DNA of 64,000 nucleotides from JALYNX01 sp040902845 (GCA_040902845.1 JBBDWM010000034.1:1-64000), one strand, 5' to 3'. Counted from the stretch's first letter, positions 1-8,324 are shown. Made by a program: numbers and translations. The notes: generated by a model from the sequence alone, not told the origin.

Positions 1-56
1 AAAACGGAAAACGGAAAACGGAAAACGGAAAACGGAAAACGGAAAACGGAAAACGC
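1..56. repeat. Heptanucleotide tandem repeat (AAAACGG, 8 units)
   Basis: Eight back-to-back copies of AAAACGG (the last ends in C) run from the left edge of the window, so the array may continue beyond it. A looser continuation with the same 7-bp spacing (GCGTTAT twice) follows at about 77-90. Related 7-bp-period arrays with a CCG/CGG core occur after glyA and between atpD and atpC. Non-coding. Confidence 0.9.
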
Positions 57-140
57 AGTTCGGTAGGCGTTCTGCGTTATGCGTTATGCGACCCGGACGC
101 TGATACGCCTGACCTCGCCTGTAATCTCACCACCCCCGAT

Positions 141-212
141 TGGGGGGTGGTGTAACCGGTAGCACGGCAGGTTTTGGTCCTGTAAGAGCGGGTTCGAGTC
201 CTGCCCCCCCAG
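141..212 (+). tRNA. tRNA-Gln (anticodon UUG)
   Basis: A full 72-nt cloverleaf can be drawn. The acceptor is TGGGGGG/CCCCCCA, the D arm GTGT/GCAC, the anticodon stem GCAGG/CCTGT around loop TTTTGGT (anticodon TTG), and the T arm GCGGG-TTCGAGT-CCTGC. The discriminator is G and CCA is not encoded. It lies 23 nt upstream of glmU. The sequence just before it (128-137) is complementary to 143-152, which includes the acceptor G-run. Confidence 0.95.
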
Positions 213-235
213 CGTCTCGTAGTCAGAGGGAGCTC

Positions 236-1624
236 TTGTCTCTTCACGTGATCGTCCTCGCCGCCGGGCAGGGAAAACGCATGGTGTCCGACCTGCCCAA
301 GGTGGCACACATGGCAGCAGGGCGCCCTCTCGTGGGTTGGGTGCTGGAAACCGTGTCCGCGCTCGAGCCGGACACCACCGTGGTCGTGGTGGGCCATGGC
401 GCCGACGAGGTGGAACGTCTGCTCCCCGATCACGTCAGGTCGGCGGTACAGGAGGAGCAGTTGGGTACCGGTCATGCCACCAGGATCGGAATGGACGCGA
501 TCCACGACATCGACCCAGATGACACCGTGGTCGTCCTCTACGGGGACCTGCCGCTCCTGACCCCGCAACTGGTCAGTGGGCTGGCGCAGCGTGGCGACGG
601 AATCGCCGCGAGACTGGTCGTGGTCGAGTTTGACGATCCGACCGGTTACGGGCGGGTGATCCGCGATGCCGATGGCTTGGTGACGTCGATCGTGGAAGAG
701 CGGGACACCGACGATGAGCAGCGGGCGATAAGGGACATCAATGCCGGGGTCTACTCGTTTCGGGCCGGGGACCTGATCGAAGCTCTACACGAGATTTCCA
801 ACGAGAATGCACAGGGCGAGTACTACCTGACCGACGTGATCGGGATTCTTGCGGATCGCGGTGAGCGCGTCGAACCAGTTAGGGCTATTCCTGAGGAGGT
901 GGTCGGAATCAACTCTCAAGATCAACTGGCGGAAGCGAGACGTCTTCTGCAGGCGCGTACCAACCAAAGGCTTATGGAGTCTGGGGTCTGGATGCTCGAC
1001 CCTGAACGCACATATGTCGATAGCACGGTGGTGGTGGAGCCGGGTGCCCGGATCTACCCCGGCGTCCATCTCGAAGGGACCACGACCGTCGGGGCCGGAG
1101 CCCAGGTGGGACCGGACGTCTTCGCTGTCGACTCTTCGATCGGACCCGGCTCAACCGTTTGGTACGCGGTACTTCGTGGAGCGGTGGTCGGAGAGGAATG
1201 TGAGGTCGGGCCCTACGCCTCGCTTCGACCCGGGTCCATCTTGGAGAGGGGATCGAAGGTAGGGACCTTTGTGGAGACCAAGAACACCACGTTGGGCGAG
1301 AAGGCAAAGGCGTCCCATCTCAGCTATCTCGGAGATGCATCGGTGGGTGCACGCAGCAACATCGGCGCCGGAACCATCACCTGCAACTACGACGGTTTCG
1401 AGAAGCATCACACCGAGATCGGTGAGGATGTCTTCGTCGGGTCGGACACGATGCTGGTGGCCCCGTTGAAGATCGGGGACGGTGCAGTGATCGGCGCGGG
1501 CTCCGTCATCACCGACGATGTCGCCGAGGGCGCGCTGGCGCTCGAGCGCACCGAGCAGCGGGAGATACCCGGCTACGCTCGGCGTCGCGCCCTGAAGAAG
1601 GCAGCCAAGAAGTCGGAGGGCTGA
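236..1624 (+). CDS. glmU: Bifunctional UDP-GlcNAc pyrophosphorylase / GlcN-1-P acetyltransferase GlmU
   Basis: Acetylates glucosamine-1-phosphate and then uridylylates it to UDP-GlcNAc, the precursor for peptidoglycan and mycothiol. The 462-aa product has the N-terminal nucleotidyltransferase signature LAAGxGxRM at residues 8-16, QLGTGHA near 80 and YGDLPLL near 105. Its C-terminal half is a left-handed beta-helix with the acetyltransferase motifs VETKNTTLGE and NIGAGTITCNYDG. The frame stays open upstream to an ATG at 140, but that would translate through tRNA-Gln. I chose TTG 236, which follows GAGGGAG closely; GTG 248 is the alternative. prs begins 1 nt after the stop, so the two are coupled. 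Confidence 0.95.
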   Translation: MSLHVIVLAAGQGKRMVSDLPKVAHMAAGRPLVGWVLETVSALEPDTTVVVVGHGADEVERLLPDHVRSAVQEEQLGTGHATRIGMDAIHDIDPDDTVVVLYGDLPLLTPQLVSGLAQRGDGIAARLVVVEFDDPTGYGRVIRDADGLVTSIVEERDTDDEQRAIRDINAGVYSFRAGDLIEALHEISNENAQGEYYLTDVIGILADRGERVEPVRAIPEEVVGINSQDQLAEARRLLQARTNQRLMESGVWMLDPERTYVDSTVVVEPGARIYPGVHLEGTTTVGAGAQVGPDVFAVDSSIGPGSTVWYAVLRGAVVGEECEVGPYASLRPGSILERGSKVGTFVETKNTTLGEKAKASHLSYLGDASVGARSNIGAGTITCNYDGFEKHHTEIGEDVFVGSDTMLVAPLKIGDGAVIGAGSVITDDVAEGALALERTEQREIPGYARRRALKKAAKKSEG

Positions 1625-1625
1625 G

Positions 1626-2597
1626 TTGGACATCGTCTCCCGGAAGCGGATGATGCTCTTCAGTGGAGGGGCGAACCTTCCACTGGCCGAAGAGGTGGCG
1701 GAGGTTATGGGAGTCTCACTCGGGGCACTGGAGCGTTCCCGGTTCGCCAACGGTGAGATCTACGTCCGACCCACCGAAAGTGTTCGAGGCGCCGATTGCT
1801 TCGTGATGCAGAGCCATTGCGATCCCATGAACGACAACATCATGGAGCAACTGATCACTATCGATGCCCTAAATCGGGCCTCGGCGCGACGAATCACCGC
1901 GGTCATGCCGTTCTTCGGCTACTCCCGTCAGGACAAGAAAGTCCTGCCCCGTGAGCCGATCACGGCGCGTCTGGTGGGTGATCTGTTCATGACGGCCGGC
2001 GCCGACCGGCTGGTCTCGGTGGATCTGCACACCGGCCAGCTTCAGGGCTTCATCCACAAGCCCTTCGACCATCTGACCGCGATGCCGATCATCACCGACT
2101 ACCTGACTGAGCGAATAGATGGCCCCACCACCGTGGTTTCACCGGACGCCGGGGGTGTGAAACGCGCCGAGCGTTACGCGCGTTTCCTCGACGCTTCGGT
2201 TGCCTTCGTCTACAAGCGCCGCGACCCGGTGGCGCACAACACCTCGGCCGCCCTCGATATGGCAGGCAGCGTCCAAGGTCGCCACGTGGTGATCGTCGAT
2301 GACATGATCGATACCGCGGGGACGGTGTGCAACGCAGCGGAGATGGTCCGTGCCCGGGGGGCGATCAGTGTCCGTATCGCCGCCACTCATGCCATCTTCT
2401 CCGAACCTGCCATCGACCGGATCAAGAACACCCACATCGACGAGGTGATCGTCACCAATACCCTCCCCGTGATCCCCGATGCCGAGTCACTCGACGTCAT
2501 CCAGGTCCTGTCGATCGCACCCATCCTGGCCGAGACGTTGCAGGCGATCTTCATGGACAGCTCGGTGTCAGAGATCTTTCTCGGCGAGAACGCCTAG
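1626..2597 (+). CDS. prs: Ribose-phosphate pyrophosphokinase
   Basis: Makes PRPP from ribose-5-phosphate and ATP for purine, pyrimidine, histidine, tryptophan and NAD synthesis. The 323-aa length is normal for the family. Visible motifs are the catalytic flexible-loop region FGYSRQDKK near residue 100, the metal-binding SVDLHTGQLQGF near 128, and the PRPP-binding loop VIVDDMIDTAGT near 222-233. It starts at TTG 1626, one base after the glmU stop, with the ribosome binding site GGAGGG in the end of glmU. The glmU-prs order is a common bacterial arrangement and implies one transcript. Confidence 0.95.
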   Translation: MDIVSRKRMMLFSGGANLPLAEEVAEVMGVSLGALERSRFANGEIYVRPTESVRGADCFVMQSHCDPMNDNIMEQLITIDALNRASARRITAVMPFFGYSRQDKKVLPREPITARLVGDLFMTAGADRLVSVDLHTGQLQGFIHKPFDHLTAMPIITDYLTERIDGPTTVVSPDAGGVKRAERYARFLDASVAFVYKRRDPVAHNTSAALDMAGSVQGRHVVIVDDMIDTAGTVCNAAEMVRARGAISVRIAATHAIFSEPAIDRIKNTHIDEVIVTNTLPVIPDAESLDVIQVLSIAPILAETLQAIFMDSSVSEIFLGENA

Positions 2598-2639
2598 TTC
2601 GGCCGACCAACGGGCCGCGGTTTCTACACTCGCAATTCC

Positions 2640-3986
2640 GTGAGTGCGCGACACCGAGAACCCCAAGGCCCGGCCCAGGCACGGATGCGGGCATTGATCA
2701 TCGGCCTGGTTGCGATTTTCGGGCTCGGGTTCATGGTATTTCGAGTTCTCGGCGAGGGAGATGGGGGTACCGATTCCACCATTCCGGACGCCGGTGGATC
2801 CTCTACCACCCAGCCGTCCGACGGCTCGGAGACCACCACGACCACTCCCGGCGGCTCCACCTCGTCGTCGGTCGGCGGCTCCACCGGCTCGACCAGCAAT
2901 CTGGCGCCCCTGCAGGAGGTCAAGCTGGAGACGATTTTCGAGGGGATGAGCCAGCCCACCGTGGTCACCGCCCCAGCCGGAGACGACCGTCTCTTCGTGG
3001 CACAGAGGGTGGGAGTCATACGAATCCTCGACGCCGGCCGTGAGATGCTCGACCCGGCCTTTCTCGACCTCAGCGACCGGGTTCTGGCGGGTGGGATCGA
3101 GCAGGGGCTTCTCGGGCTGGCCTTCCATCCCGACTACGCCAACAACGGTCGCTTTTTCGTCTACTACACCGACAAAGGGGGTCGACGCCAGCTCTCGGAG
3201 TTCGAAGTCTCGACTTCCGACCCGAATCGGGCTCGCGCCGATTCGGAGCGGGTCCTGATCGAGTTGGAGCAGCCACCCGAGGCCTCCGACATCAGGCACT
3301 ATGCCGGCCAGCTGGGGTTCGACCCCGAGGGCTTGCTCTGGATCTCGATGGGCGACGGCGCGGATTCCCGTACCCAAGCTCAGGACCCGAACACGTTCTT
3401 CGGCAAGGTGCATCGGATCGATATCGATTCCGGAGACCCCTATGGGATCCCATCGACCAACCCATTTGTCGACGGTGGTGGCCTCCCGGAAGTCTGGGCC
3501 TACGGGTTGCGCAACCCGTGGCGTTTCTCGATCGACCCCGTCGACAGGCTGATCTACATCGCCGATGTCGGCCATGCCGATGAGGAGGAGATCAACGTCC
3601 TCCCCATCGATGAGGGTGGGTTCAACCTCGGTTGGTCGGACATGGAAGGGACTCGCTGCTTCCACAAACAGGACTGCGACCCGGCCGACTACACGTCACC
3701 GGTGCTCACCTACAGCCACGACGATGGCAATTGTTCCGTCACCGGCGGTGCGGTGTATCGCGGCGTTGAGATCCCGGAGCTGGTGGGGACCTACTTCTAC
3801 AGCGACTGGTGCAAGATGTGGATCAGGTCGTTCAGGTTCGTGAACGGCCAGGTGACGGAAGAACGGGACTGGACCGAGGATCTCGGAACCATCGGACAGA
3901 TCGATAGCTTCGGTATAGGTGGTGACGGGGAGCTCTATCTCGTCACCTACGAAGGTGTGGTCGCCAAGTTCACCGCCGTTCGCTAG
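2640..3986 (+). CDS. Membrane-anchored PQQ-dependent sugar dehydrogenase (glucose/sorbosone dehydrogenase family)
   Basis: A 448-aa protein with an N-terminal signal anchor (ALIIGLVAIFGLGFMVF, about residues 17-33), a Thr/Ser/Gly-rich linker to about residue 85, and then a six-bladed propeller domain of the soluble-glucose-dehydrogenase/sorbosone family. Motifs include GLLGLAFHPDY, GQLGFDPEGLLWISMGDG, YGLRNPWRFSIDP and NVLPIDEGGFNLGW. It should oxidise sugars outside the membrane, probably with PQQ; the substrate is unknown. GTG 2640 has a TACACT -10-like hexamer at 2625-2630, which fits a nearly leaderless start; ATG 2685 is the alternative. It ends convergently, overlapping the LysM gene by 4 nt. 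Confidence 0.85.
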   Translation: MSARHREPQGPAQARMRALIIGLVAIFGLGFMVFRVLGEGDGGTDSTIPDAGGSSTTQPSDGSETTTTTPGGSTSSSVGGSTGSTSNLAPLQEVKLETIFEGMSQPTVVTAPAGDDRLFVAQRVGVIRILDAGREMLDPAFLDLSDRVLAGGIEQGLLGLAFHPDYANNGRFFVYYTDKGGRRQLSEFEVSTSDPNRARADSERVLIELEQPPEASDIRHYAGQLGFDPEGLLWISMGDGADSRTQAQDPNTFFGKVHRIDIDSGDPYGIPSTNPFVDGGGLPEVWAYGLRNPWRFSIDPVDRLIYIADVGHADEEEINVLPIDEGGFNLGWSDMEGTRCFHKQDCDPADYTSPVLTYSHDDGNCSVTGGAVYRGVEIPELVGTYFYSDWCKMWIRSFRFVNGQVTEERDWTEDLGTIGQIDSFGIGGDGELYLVTYEGVVAKFTAVR

Positions 3987-4318
3987 CCGGAGTCGGGCAG
4001 CACCACCGTCTCGCCGGGGTAGATCAGATCGGGATCACCTGAGCGAAGCTGGTCTCTGTTGGCCTCGATCACATCGCGCCAGTAAGGGGTTATCTCCGAA
4101 TCACTGGGAAGGCGCGTCAGACCCTCCTCGAGATGATCGGCCGAGATGCTCCATAGGTGGTCACCTTTTTCCACCACAACGGTCACCGGTCCGTCTCTTT
4201 CGAGGGCGATGGGCAGATAGCCAGGGTTTTCTGCAGGTTGGGCCATGGCCACCGGGCCGAAGGTAATGCCGAGAATCGCAGTCGACACCACGGTCACTCG
4301 TCGGGCAACGAGGCTCAT
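3983..4318 (-). CDS. Exported LysM-domain protein
   Basis: A 111-aa protein with a cleavable signal peptide (VVSTAILGITFGPVAMA, likely cut after AMA near residue 26). A single LysM module follows, from GDHLWSISADHLEE to GDPDLIYPGETVVLP. LysM binds GlcNAc in peptidoglycan, so the protein probably sits in the cell wall. It has no catalytic domain. Its 3' end overlaps the dehydrogenase by 4 nt on the opposite strand. The insert between the two halves of the LysM repeat (SDSEITPYWRDVIEANRDQL) is the long actinobacterial form of the module. Confidence 0.8.
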   Translation of the reverse strand: MSLVARRVTVVSTAILGITFGPVAMAQPAENPGYLPIALERDGPVTVVVEKGDHLWSISADHLEEGLTRLPSDSEITPYWRDVIEANRDQLRSGDPDLIYPGETVVLPDSG

Positions 4319-4392
4319 ATGTCGAACCTAAGGCCGTGAGTGGGACTCTGGAAGGGGGTTACGATGGGTGGACCGACACGCCAGGAGCTGTG

Positions 4393-4620
4393 ATGAGGGT
4401 CCGAATTGGGATCGCCGACGCCGACAAGCTCGTAGAGATCGAGATCGATGACGTTGCGTCCTTCAAAGAAGAGTTGGAACGCGCGATGGCCGCCGGCGAG
4501 CTGGCCTGGTTCATTGACAGCAGGGGAAGAACCGTGGGGATACCCACCCGGCAGGTGGCCTTTGTCGAGATCGAGGACACCGAGAGCGGGCCGGCGGTTG
4601 GTTTCGCCCCTGCGGTCTGA
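4393..4620 (+). CDS. DUF3107-family small protein
   Basis: A 75-aa protein of the actinobacterial DUF3107 family, recognised from the N-terminal MRVRIGIADADKLVEIEID strand, the central helix and the C-terminal IPTRQVAFVEIE strand. Its function is unknown in the family. An in-frame codon at 4336 could extend it, but ATG 4393 has AGGAG 7 nt upstream and matches the usual family N-terminus. It converges on whiB with 10 nt between stops. Confidence 0.8.
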   Translation: MRVRIGIADADKLVEIEIDDVASFKEELERAMAAGELAWFIDSRGRTVGIPTRQVAFVEIEDTESGPAVGFAPAV

Positions 4621-4630
4621 GCTAGGGCTG

Positions 4631-4903
4631 TTAGACGGCGCGGCGGCGGCGCTCGGCGAGCCAGCGCTTGCGCAGTCGCCGACGATCGTCCTCGGCGTAT
4701 CCACCCCAGACCCCCGACTCCTGGTTGGTTTCGAGGGCGTACTGGAGGCAGTCCTCCTGGACGGTGCAAGTTGAGCAAATGGCGATCGCGGCGTCGATCT
4801 GTTCGACCGCCGGACCAGTGGTGCCGATGGGGAAGAACAGGCTCGGCTCCGAATCCCGGCAAGCTGCCAGGTCCCGCCAATCAGTGGTAATGGTTGTGAG
4901 CAC
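4631..4903 (-). CDS. WhiB-family Fe-S transcriptional regulator
   Basis: A 90-aa WhiB-like protein. It has the four cluster cysteines C15, C43, C46 and C52 (C-x27-C-x2-C-x5-C), the GVWGG turn at 64-68 and a basic tail RRRLRKRWLAERRRR for DNA binding. WhiB proteins carry a redox- and NO-sensitive [4Fe-4S] cluster and work with the main sigma factor. The start is GTG with AAGGA 8 nt upstream. A perfect CRP/FNR-type palindrome lies 16-33 nt before the start, and a TAATAT -10 candidate (4953-4948) precedes it. It is closest in length to WhiB1/WhiB2-type proteins, but I cannot assign the paralogue. Confidence 0.93.
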   Translation of the reverse strand: MLTTITTDWRDLAACRDSEPSLFFPIGTTGPAVEQIDAAIAICSTCTVQEDCLQYALETNQESGVWGGYAEDDRRRLRKRWLAERRRRAV

Positions 4904-4918
4904 GAACTTTTCCTTAAT

Positions 4919-4936
4919 TTGTGATCTTTTTCACAA
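4919..4936. promoter_or_regulatory. Perfect CRP/FNR-family operator in front of whiB
   Basis: TTGTGA-TCTTTT-TCACAA is a perfect palindrome and an exact match to TGTGA-N6-TCACA. It lies just downstream of the minus-strand TAATAT hexamer (4953-4948), so binding would probably repress that promoter, or activate one closer to the gene. Confidence 0.65.
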
Positions 4937-5023
4937 GGATGCTTGCCATATTAGCGGCCGCACCAGGGATTTCCGGTCCGGAATGTACTGGCCGGGCCTT
5001 CATTTGTAAACGAGTTTCTCGAT

Positions 5024-5722
5024 TTGAGACTCACGCCTTCTGTCATCGGTCACCGGGGATGGCCCACCCGATTCCCGGACAACACCCTCAGTGGATTGTT
5101 GGCGGCAGCCGCCGTGGCCGACGCCGTCGAGGTCGACGTTCGGCGTTGTGCCGACGGCAAACTCGTTCTCTCCCATGACCCCGATCTGGCCGGTTACCCG
5201 GTGACGGACCACGGATGGGCCGTCCTCGGAGAGCTTGATCTCGGGGGTGGCCATCACCCCGCCCTCCTCGATGAAGCGCTGGGTGCAGTCCCCGACACCC
5301 CGATGTTGCTGGAGGTGAAGAACCTTCCGCACCAGCCCGGATTCGAGCCCGATCATCGGATCGGTCACGAAACCGCCTCGCGAGCCCGCCCCGGGGATGT
5401 GGTCACTTCGTTTCACTGGCCGACTGTCGATGCCGTTCGCCGTCGGTTCCCGGATGTTGCCACCGGATTGATCGTCGGAGAATGGGGAGATCTAGGTCAG
5501 GCAGTAGAACATTGTTTAGACGTCGGCCATTCCGCGGTGGTTCCCGATGTGAGGCTGCTTCGCATCGACCGGGGCCGCGCGTTGGCCATGGAATCCGGAC
5601 TGGTTGTCTATGTCTGGACGGTCAACGACCTCGGCCTGGCCAATGAGTTGGCCGGGATCGGTGTCTCAGGCATCATTACTGACGATCCCGGACTGATCTC
5701 CTCTATCAGGGAAAGCCAATGA
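5024..5722 (+). CDS. Glycerophosphodiester phosphodiesterase family protein
   Basis: A 232-aa single-domain GDPD (TIM barrel) that should hydrolyse glycerophosphodiesters to glycerol-3-phosphate and an alcohol. It has the signature IGHRG at residues 8-12, DAVEVDVRR near 34-42 (metal-binding Glu and Asp), LSHDP near 49-53, LEVKN near 98, and the C-terminal VYVWTVND and GIITDDP. There is no signal peptide, so it is probably cytoplasmic. The start is uncertain; TTG 5024 is the most upstream reasonable codon. Its last 4 nt overlap the YqeY gene. Confidence 0.88.
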   Translation: MRLTPSVIGHRGWPTRFPDNTLSGLLAAAAVADAVEVDVRRCADGKLVLSHDPDLAGYPVTDHGWAVLGELDLGGGHHPALLDEALGAVPDTPMLLEVKNLPHQPGFEPDHRIGHETASRARPGDVVTSFHWPTVDAVRRRFPDVATGLIVGEWGDLGQAVEHCLDVGHSAVVPDVRLLRIDRGRALAMESGLVVYVWTVNDLGLANELAGIGVSGIITDDPGLISSIRESQ

Positions 5723-6183
5723 CTATCAGGGAAGAGCTGGCTGAAGAGCTGAAAGACGCGATGCGGGCCCAGGACGGCCCCCGACGCGACGTGATCCGCC
5801 AGGTGGAGACCGAGATCGCCGTTGCCCGGAGCCAGCCCGGGTTCGAGGGTGAGGTCGACGACGAGCTCTACCGCAATGTGATCGGGTCGTATGTGAAGAA
5901 GATGGACAAGGCGCGTGGTGAGTACGTGGAGATCGGGGAGCGGGGCGCAGCCATGGCCGAGAAGCTCGGGTTCGAAGTGGAGTATCTGTCGAGATGGCTC
6001 CTGAGCAAGCTCGACGAGACGGCAACCCGGGACCTGGTCACGGCTGCTATCGCCGAGTTGGGCGTCGCTGGTGATGAGAGGGCCGCCGGACGGGTGACCG
6101 GGCACGTGATGAAGACTCACGGCAAGGATTTGGATGGGGGACTGGTCAATCGTGTCGTCCGGGAGGAGCTGGCCCCCGATTGA
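5719..6183 (+). CDS. GatB/YqeY-domain protein
   Basis: A 154-aa YqeY-family protein, related to the C-terminal tRNA-contacting domain of GatB but free-standing. Typical features are the N-terminal LKDAMRAQD, the helix around YVKKMDKARGEYVEIG and the C-terminal VMKTHGKDLDGGLVNRVVREEL. The family is linked to tRNA-dependent amidation but has no assigned activity. ATG 5719 overlaps the GDPD stop (ATGA), and its stop overlaps the ligase start (TTGA), so these three genes form one unit. Confidence 0.88.
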   Translation: MTIREELAEELKDAMRAQDGPRRDVIRQVETEIAVARSQPGFEGEVDDELYRNVIGSYVKKMDKARGEYVEIGERGAAMAEKLGFEVEYLSRWLLSKLDETATRDLVTAAIAELGVAGDERAAGRVTGHVMKTHGKDLDGGLVNRVVREELAPD

Positions 6184-7124
6184 GCGTTCCCGATTTCGAG
6201 CCGATGCTGGCCACACGATGGCCGGCTGCGTTCGATGACCCGGGATGGTGGTTCGAGGTCAAGTGGGACGGGTATCGGGCGATCGTCTCCGCCGAAGCGG
6301 GCAGAGTGCGGGCCCGGTCTCGCCGGGGCCTGGATCTGACCGGGCCCTTCCCCGAGTTGGCGGGTCTCCCGATTCCCGATGGGATCGCGGTCGACGGAGA
6401 GGTCGTGGCCTTCGACGAGAAGGGTCGTCCCTCGTTCTCCCAACTTCAGCGAAGGACCGGTTTCGGAGGACGAGGCACCGGCGCCGAGGTAGGGGTCAAC
6501 CTGGTGGTGTTCGACATCCTCTTCGATGGCGACACGCTCACCGGTCTTCCCTACGAGGATCGGCGCGCCCGGTTGGAGGATCTCACCCTTCCCGATCCGA
6601 TCGTGGTTCCCGAGCCGGTACTTGAGCGGGGACTTTCATTGTTTGTCGCGGCGCAGGGCCAGGGTCTGGAGGGAATCGTCGGCAAACGGGTGGGGTCTCC
6701 CTACCTGCCCGGGCGGAGGTCGCCGGATTGGCGCAAGATCTCGGTCAAACACCGTCTTCGCGCCGTGGTCGGCGGGTATCTGCCCGGCGAGAGAGGGCGG
6801 GCCTCCACCTTCGGATCGATCCTGGTTGGGCTGAATGACGAGCAGGGTTTGCGCTGGATCGCTGCTGTTGGCTCCGGCTTCGATGAGGCGGCGCTTACCG
6901 CCTTTTCCACGGCGCTCCGACAGTTGGAACGCCCCTCGAAGCCCTTCTACAACGAGGTGGTGGTTCCCAACCCGAACCAGCCGGTGTGGGTGGAGCCGGG
7001 GATCGTGGTCGATGTCGAGTTCAAGGAGTGGACCCACGACCTCCATCTCAGGGCGCCGGTTTACAAGGGGATCGAGATCGCCGATCCGGAGACCGTGACC
7101 TGGGCCGAGGAGGGACCGGGTTAG
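6180..7124 (+). CDS. ATP-dependent DNA ligase (LigD/LigC-type, NHEJ)
   Basis: A 314-aa stand-alone ATP-dependent ligase. The adenylation motif KWDGYRA places the nucleophile at Lys28. Further motifs are RSRRGLDLT, DGEVVAFDEKGRPSF, LEGIVGKRVGSPY (motif IV) and WRKISVKH (motif V); an OB-fold follows with GFDEAAL and VEFKEWT. There are no polymerase or nuclease domains, so this is the split form of LigD. Its convergent partner is ku, with a 4-nt overlap of stops, which supports a role in non-homologous end joining. The TTG start overlaps the YqeY stop. Confidence 0.9.
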   Translation: MSVPDFEPMLATRWPAAFDDPGWWFEVKWDGYRAIVSAEAGRVRARSRRGLDLTGPFPELAGLPIPDGIAVDGEVVAFDEKGRPSFSQLQRRTGFGGRGTGAEVGVNLVVFDILFDGDTLTGLPYEDRRARLEDLTLPDPIVVPEPVLERGLSLFVAAQGQGLEGIVGKRVGSPYLPGRRSPDWRKISVKHRLRAVVGGYLPGERGRASTFGSILVGLNDEQGLRWIAAVGSGFDEAALTAFSTALRQLERPSKPFYNEVVVPNPNQPVWVEPGIVVDVEFKEWTHDLHLRAPVYKGIEIADPETVTWAEEGPG

Positions 7125-7918
7125 CCGGCCTTCGCCGCCTTGACTTCTTTGGACTTGGTGGCCTCCACCGAGGCCTTGAGGGCTTCCAGAAGGTCAAGGA
7201 CCTTGGTCGGCTCCGGCGACGAGGAGGTCACTATCTCCTCACCCGCGATCTTTTTGGCGGCTAGCTCCGCGATGGCCTCCCTGGTCCGGTCGACGTAGGC
7301 GTCGGCGTCGAAGGGCTTGGTGAGATTGTCGATGAGGGAGGCTGCCATCTGCACTTCCTCGGGCCTGATCTCGATGTCTGTCTCCAGCTCTTCGAACTCG
7401 GCGTCACGCAGCTCGTCGGGCCAATACATGGTCTCCATGACGATCGTCCCTTCCCTGGCTCGCAGGGTGGCGAGTTGTTGCTTCTCACGGATCGAGACCT
7501 TGGCGATGGCGACCCGACCCTTGTCGGCGAGCGCCGCGGCCAGAATTCGATAGGCCTTGATCCCGATCTTTTCCGGGATCAGGTAGTAGGAGGACTTGTA
7601 GAACATCGGGTCGATCTCGGATTCATCCACGAACTGGACGACGTCGACCAGTTTGTTGCCGTCGGGATGAGCCGACTCCAGCTCCTGGTCGGTGAAGACG
7701 ACGTAACGATCCTTCTCGAACTCATAACCTTTGACGATGTCGTCCCACCCGACCTCCTTGCCGTCGGCTTCGGCTACCCGCTTGTAACGGATCGGTGAGT
7801 GGTCGGTCTTGCGGAGCTGCTTGAACTTCGGAGTCTTGTTGTCCGTCGCGGTGTATAGACCCACCGGAATGGTGACTAACCCGAAGTTGATTGCGCCTTT
7901 CCAAATTGAACGAGGCAT
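7121..7918 (-). CDS. ku: Bacterial Ku protein
   Basis: A 265-aa Ku homodimer subunit that loads on double-strand breaks and recruits the ligase. It opens with the family signature MPRSIWKGAINFGLVTIPVGLY and contains the beta-barrel/bridge region ending in ELETDIEIRPEEVQMAASLIDNLTKPFD. The C-terminus is Lys/Ala-rich (ATKSKEVKAAKAG), resembling the basic tails that help Ku thread on DNA. It converges on the ligase gene, so the two are encoded together but transcribed separately. Confidence 0.95.
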   Translation of the reverse strand: MPRSIWKGAINFGLVTIPVGLYTATDNKTPKFKQLRKTDHSPIRYKRVAEADGKEVGWDDIVKGYEFEKDRYVVFTDQELESAHPDGNKLVDVVQFVDESEIDPMFYKSSYYLIPEKIGIKAYRILAAALADKGRVAIAKVSIREKQQLATLRAREGTIVMETMYWPDELRDAEFEELETDIEIRPEEVQMAASLIDNLTKPFDADAYVDRTREAIAELAAKKIAGEEIVTSSSPEPTKVLDLLEALKASVEATKSKEVKAAKAG

Positions 7919-8000
7919 AGAGGGAGTCTATTGAACGTGCCCGACAAGAAGTCGAGAGGTGCATCGTCTGAGAATTGATACCCAGTCCAAGGCTGGCTGG

Positions 8001-8324
8001 TCAGGCGATTCTCACGTCTGGTTCGTTTTCGACAAAGGTTTCCGAGCTCTCTGGCGTCGTGGATGTGATGCCCGGTGTTCCGAGAGATTGCGGTGGAGCC
8101 AATCTGTCGAGCTCTCGGGACACAGCTCTCCGTATCCAATTGCTGACACTGATGTGCTCTCGGTGCGCGAGGGTCCGCACTGCGGCGATCGTCTGCGGAG
8201 TGAAACGAACTGGCACGTGGGACGAGAGTCGGTTCCCTTTGTTCGGAAGCGGGGGTCCCGCCGGTTCTCGATTGTTTTCGTCGGCGTAGAACTCGAACTC
8301 GTCTTTGGGATCCATGTCTCTCAC
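8001..8324 (-). CDS. Ribbon-helix-helix antitoxin (BrnA-like)
   Basis: A 107-aa protein. Residues about 36-70 (VPVRFTPQTIAAVRTLAHREHISVSNWIRRAVSREL) look like a ribbon-helix-helix DNA-binding unit: a short beta strand, then two helices with an SVSNWIRRAV second helix as in CopG/BrnA proteins. The acidic N-terminus (DPKDEFEFYADE) could contact the toxin. It overlaps the upstream gene by 4 nt, so the order is toxin then antitoxin as in brnTA. Family membership is inferred from the pattern, not from an alignment. Confidence 0.6.
   Translation of the reverse strand: MRDMDPKDEFEFYADENNREPAGPPLPNKGNRLSSHVPVRFTPQTIAAVRTLAHREHISVSNWIRRAVSRELDRLAPPQSLGTPGITSTTPESSETFVENEPDVRIA

Noticed and set aside
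1..56. CRISPR array at the left edge
   Set aside because: The unit is 7 bp with no spacers and no cas genes are present.
140..235. Longer glmU starting at ATG 140
   Set aside because: The added codons read through tRNA-Gln and give no GlmU-like residues; the family N-terminus begins at about 236-248.
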